Under the pieces are notes generated by a model that worked only from the letters and a program-made list of their open reading frames with translations, was not told the origin of the DNA and did not search any database. Made by a program: the position numbers and the translations under genes. This document shows, piece after piece, positions 4,710 through 6,282 of a stretch of 6,282 nucleotides of DNA (position 1 is the first letter of the stretch; each line of letters begins with the position of its first letter). The DNA is from Bdellovibrio sp. ZAP7 (GTDB lineage: Bacteria > Bacteroidota > Bacteroidia > Flavobacteriales > Flavobacteriaceae): contig CALPKO020000087.1 in NCBI GenBank assembly GCA_943324165.2, forward strand, positions 1-6,282, in the 5' to 3' direction.

Positions 4710-6227
4710 ATGAGCAAGAAAGTAATTTTAATGATATTGGATGGCTGGGGAAAATCGCCCGATCCAAAAGTTTCAGCAATCGACAATGCTAAAATACCTT
4801 TTATCAATAGTTTATATGCCAATTATCCAAGTGCACAATTGCGCACCGATGGCCTGAATGTTGGTTTGCCTGAAGGCCAAATGGGGAATTCTGAAGTAGG
4901 ACACATGAATTTGGGGGCCGGAAGGATCATTTATCAAGATCTAGCAAAAATAAATCTTGCGGTCCAAAACCAAACTTTGCAAACCGAACAAGTATTGGTT
5001 GATGCTTTTCTATATGCGAAAAATAATAATGTAAGCGTTCACTTTTTGGGACTTTTGTCTGATGGTGGCGTACATTCTCACACTTCTCATTTGCGTGGTT
5101 TGATAGATGCTTCTCAAGATTTTGGATTAGAAAAAGTTTTTGTGCACGCTTTTACGGATGGTCGCGATGTTGACCCCAAATCGGGAGCAAAATATGTTGC
5201 CGATTTAGAAAATTATATCGAAAAGACCAATGTTAAACTTGCCTCGGTTATCGGAAGATATTATGCAATGGACAGAGACAAACGTTGGGAAAGAGTAAAA
5301 TTAGCCTATGATTTGTTGGTAAATGGAACAGGCAAGCTGTGCAAGAATGCAGTTGAGGCCATAACTAAAAGTTACCAAAATGATACTACCGATGAATTTA
5401 TCGAGCCGCTGTTGATGGTGGACGAATTCAACAATCAAGTGGCAACTATCAAAGAAAATGATGTTGTAATTTTTTATAATTTCCGAACTGACCGAGGTCG
5501 AGAATTGACAGAAGCTTTGTCGCAGAAAGATTTTCATGAGCAAAACATGCACAAATTGAATCTTTATTATGTTACGTTGACCAATTACGACGAAACCTAT
5601 CAGAACGTAAAAGTAGTTTACAACAAAGACAACATCACCGAAACTTTGGGCGAAGTGTTAGAAAAACACCATAAAAAACAAATCAGAATTGCCGAAACAG
5701 AAAAATATCCGCATGTAACTTTTTTCTTTTCTGGAGGAAGAGAATTCCCTTTTGCTGGGGAAACACGTATTTTGAAAAACTCTCCAAAAGTAGCAACCTA
5801 CGACTTACAACCTGAAATGAGTGCCTTTGAATTGGCTGACGCTTTGGTTCCTGAACTAGAAAAAGGCGAAGTTGATTTTGTGTGTCTTAATTTTGCCAAT
5901 GGAGACATGGTTGGTCACACTGGCGTGATGGAAGCCGCCATAAAAGCTTGCGAAGCGGTAGACAAGTGTGTTGAAAAAGTAATTACGGCAGCACTTGCGA
6001 ACGGTTATACAACTTTAGTAATCGCCGATCATGGTAATTGCGAAACAATGATTAATCCTGATGGCTCGCCAAATACAGCACACACAACCAATCCGGTGCA
6101 GATTATTTTGGTAGACACAGCGTTGAAAACCATTCACGACGGTGTTTTGGGCGATTTAGCACCGACAATTTTAGACTTGATGGGTATTGAGAAACCAAAA
6201 GTAATGAGCAGGTTTTCGTTGTTGTAA
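4710..6227 (+). CDS. gpmI: 2,3-bisphosphoglycerate-independent phosphoglycerate mutase (iPGM)
   Basis: This enzyme interconverts 3- and 2-phosphoglycerate in glycolysis and gluconeogenesis through a phosphoserine intermediate, using two Mn2+ ions and no bisphosphoglycerate. The product is 505 residues, typical of the family, in the alkaline phosphatase superfamily fold. Metal ligands and catalytic residues are all present: Asp11 in ILDGWG, nucleophile Ser61 in MGNSEVGH, Asp399 and His403 in NGDMVGHTG, Asp440-His441 in IADHGN, and His458 in TAHTTNP. The inserted transferase domain (about 75-305) carries the substrate-binding residues: His122 in GGVHSH, the TDGRDVDP block (149-156), Arg183 and Arg189 in GRYYAMDRDKRW, and FRTDRGRE (258-265); Lys332 in ETEKYPHVTFF follows it. 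It is cytoplasmic. ATG 4710 gives the family's usual start and lies just downstream of a good promoter. No gene follows closely on the same strand within the window, so it may be monocistronic. Confidence 0.97.
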   Translation: MSKKVILMILDGWGKSPDPKVSAIDNAKIPFINSLYANYPSAQLRTDGLNVGLPEGQMGNSEVGHMNLGAGRIIYQDLAKINLAVQNQTLQTEQVLVDAFLYAKNNNVSVHFLGLLSDGGVHSHTSHLRGLIDASQDFGLEKVFVHAFTDGRDVDPKSGAKYVADLENYIEKTNVKLASVIGRYYAMDRDKRWERVKLAYDLLVNGTGKLCKNAVEAITKSYQNDTTDEFIEPLLMVDEFNNQVATIKENDVVIFYNFRTDRGRELTEALSQKDFHEQNMHKLNLYYVTLTNYDETYQNVKVVYNKDNITETLGEVLEKHHKKQIRIAETEKYPHVTFFFSGGREFPFAGETRILKNSPKVATYDLQPEMSAFELADALVPELEKGEVDFVCLNFANGDMVGHTGVMEAAIKACEAVDKCVEKVITAALANGYTTLVIADHGNCETMINPDGSPNTAHTTNPVQIILVDTALKTIHDGVLGDLAPTILDLMGIEKPKVMSRFSLL

Positions 6228-6282
6228 GTCCACTATTAAGCATTTAAAAACACCAATTATTAATTAAAGAGGAGCAATCTCG

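Noticed and set aside
4513..4779. Open frame of 88 codons on the - strand spanning the GNAT/gpmI spacer.
   Set aside because: It overlaps the 5' ends of both well-supported genes and both promoters, and its translation resembles no known family.
6195..6227. The C-terminus of GpmI (VMSRFSLL) differs from the MTGxSLL ending common in other phyla.
   Set aside because: From memory, Bacteroidota members often vary here, and all catalytic and metal residues are intact, so it is not notable.
6228..6282. On the - strand, bases 6281-6264 read EIAPL followed by TAA, which could be the end of a gene converging on gpmI.
   Set aside because: Only five codons are visible and no family can be recognised, so it cannot be separated from chance. 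No terminator hairpin is visible in this tail either.
1..6282. Search for a novel defence, mobile or RNA-based system.
   Set aside because: No transposase, integrase, nuclease, reverse transcriptase, tandem array, tRNA or structured RNA signal is visible. All long genes belong to recognisable metabolic or envelope families.

Overview
The window looks like an ordinary chromosomal stretch of a Flavobacteriaceae bacterium, most likely Flavobacterium or a close relative. The signs are very AT-rich DNA, A-rich start regions without Shine-Dalgarno motifs, several copies of the Bacteroidota -7 promoter element TAnnTTTG, and protein types typical of the phylum: a CarboxypepD_reg-like exported protein and a Pro/Ala-rich lipoprotein with a CDIAVG-type motif. 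The genus is an inference from these features; no search was run.

Positions 1-2697 (+ strand) hold the end of a biotin operon: the last 55 codons of bioD, a complete bioA, and a beta-ketoacyl-ACP synthase with all its catalytic residues. BioA makes 7,8-diaminopelargonate and BioD closes its ureido ring to dethiobiotin. The condensing enzyme probably works on the acyl chain that becomes the pimeloyl moiety, but that is inferred from position only.

Positions 2702-4023 (- strand) hold a probable two-gene envelope unit. A small lipoprotein comes first, followed 8 bp later by an exported protein with a carboxypeptidase-regulatory-like beta-sandwich domain. The unit converges on the biotin operon with only 4 bp between stop codons. 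Its promoter is overlapped by a 16-bp perfect palindrome.

Positions 4125-4562 (- strand) encode a GNAT acetyltransferase. It is divergent from gpmI (4710-6227, + strand), the cofactor-independent phosphoglycerate mutase of glycolysis. Their shared 147-bp spacer carries back-to-back TAnnTTTG promoters with very short predicted leaders and a 12-bp direct repeat.

The last 55 bp hold no gene that I can support. I see no RNA genes, mobile elements, CRISPR arrays, phage genes or defence systems. The items most worth a second look are the biotin-linked condensing enzyme, the lipoprotein motif with its palindromic promoter, and the ambiguous start of bioA.
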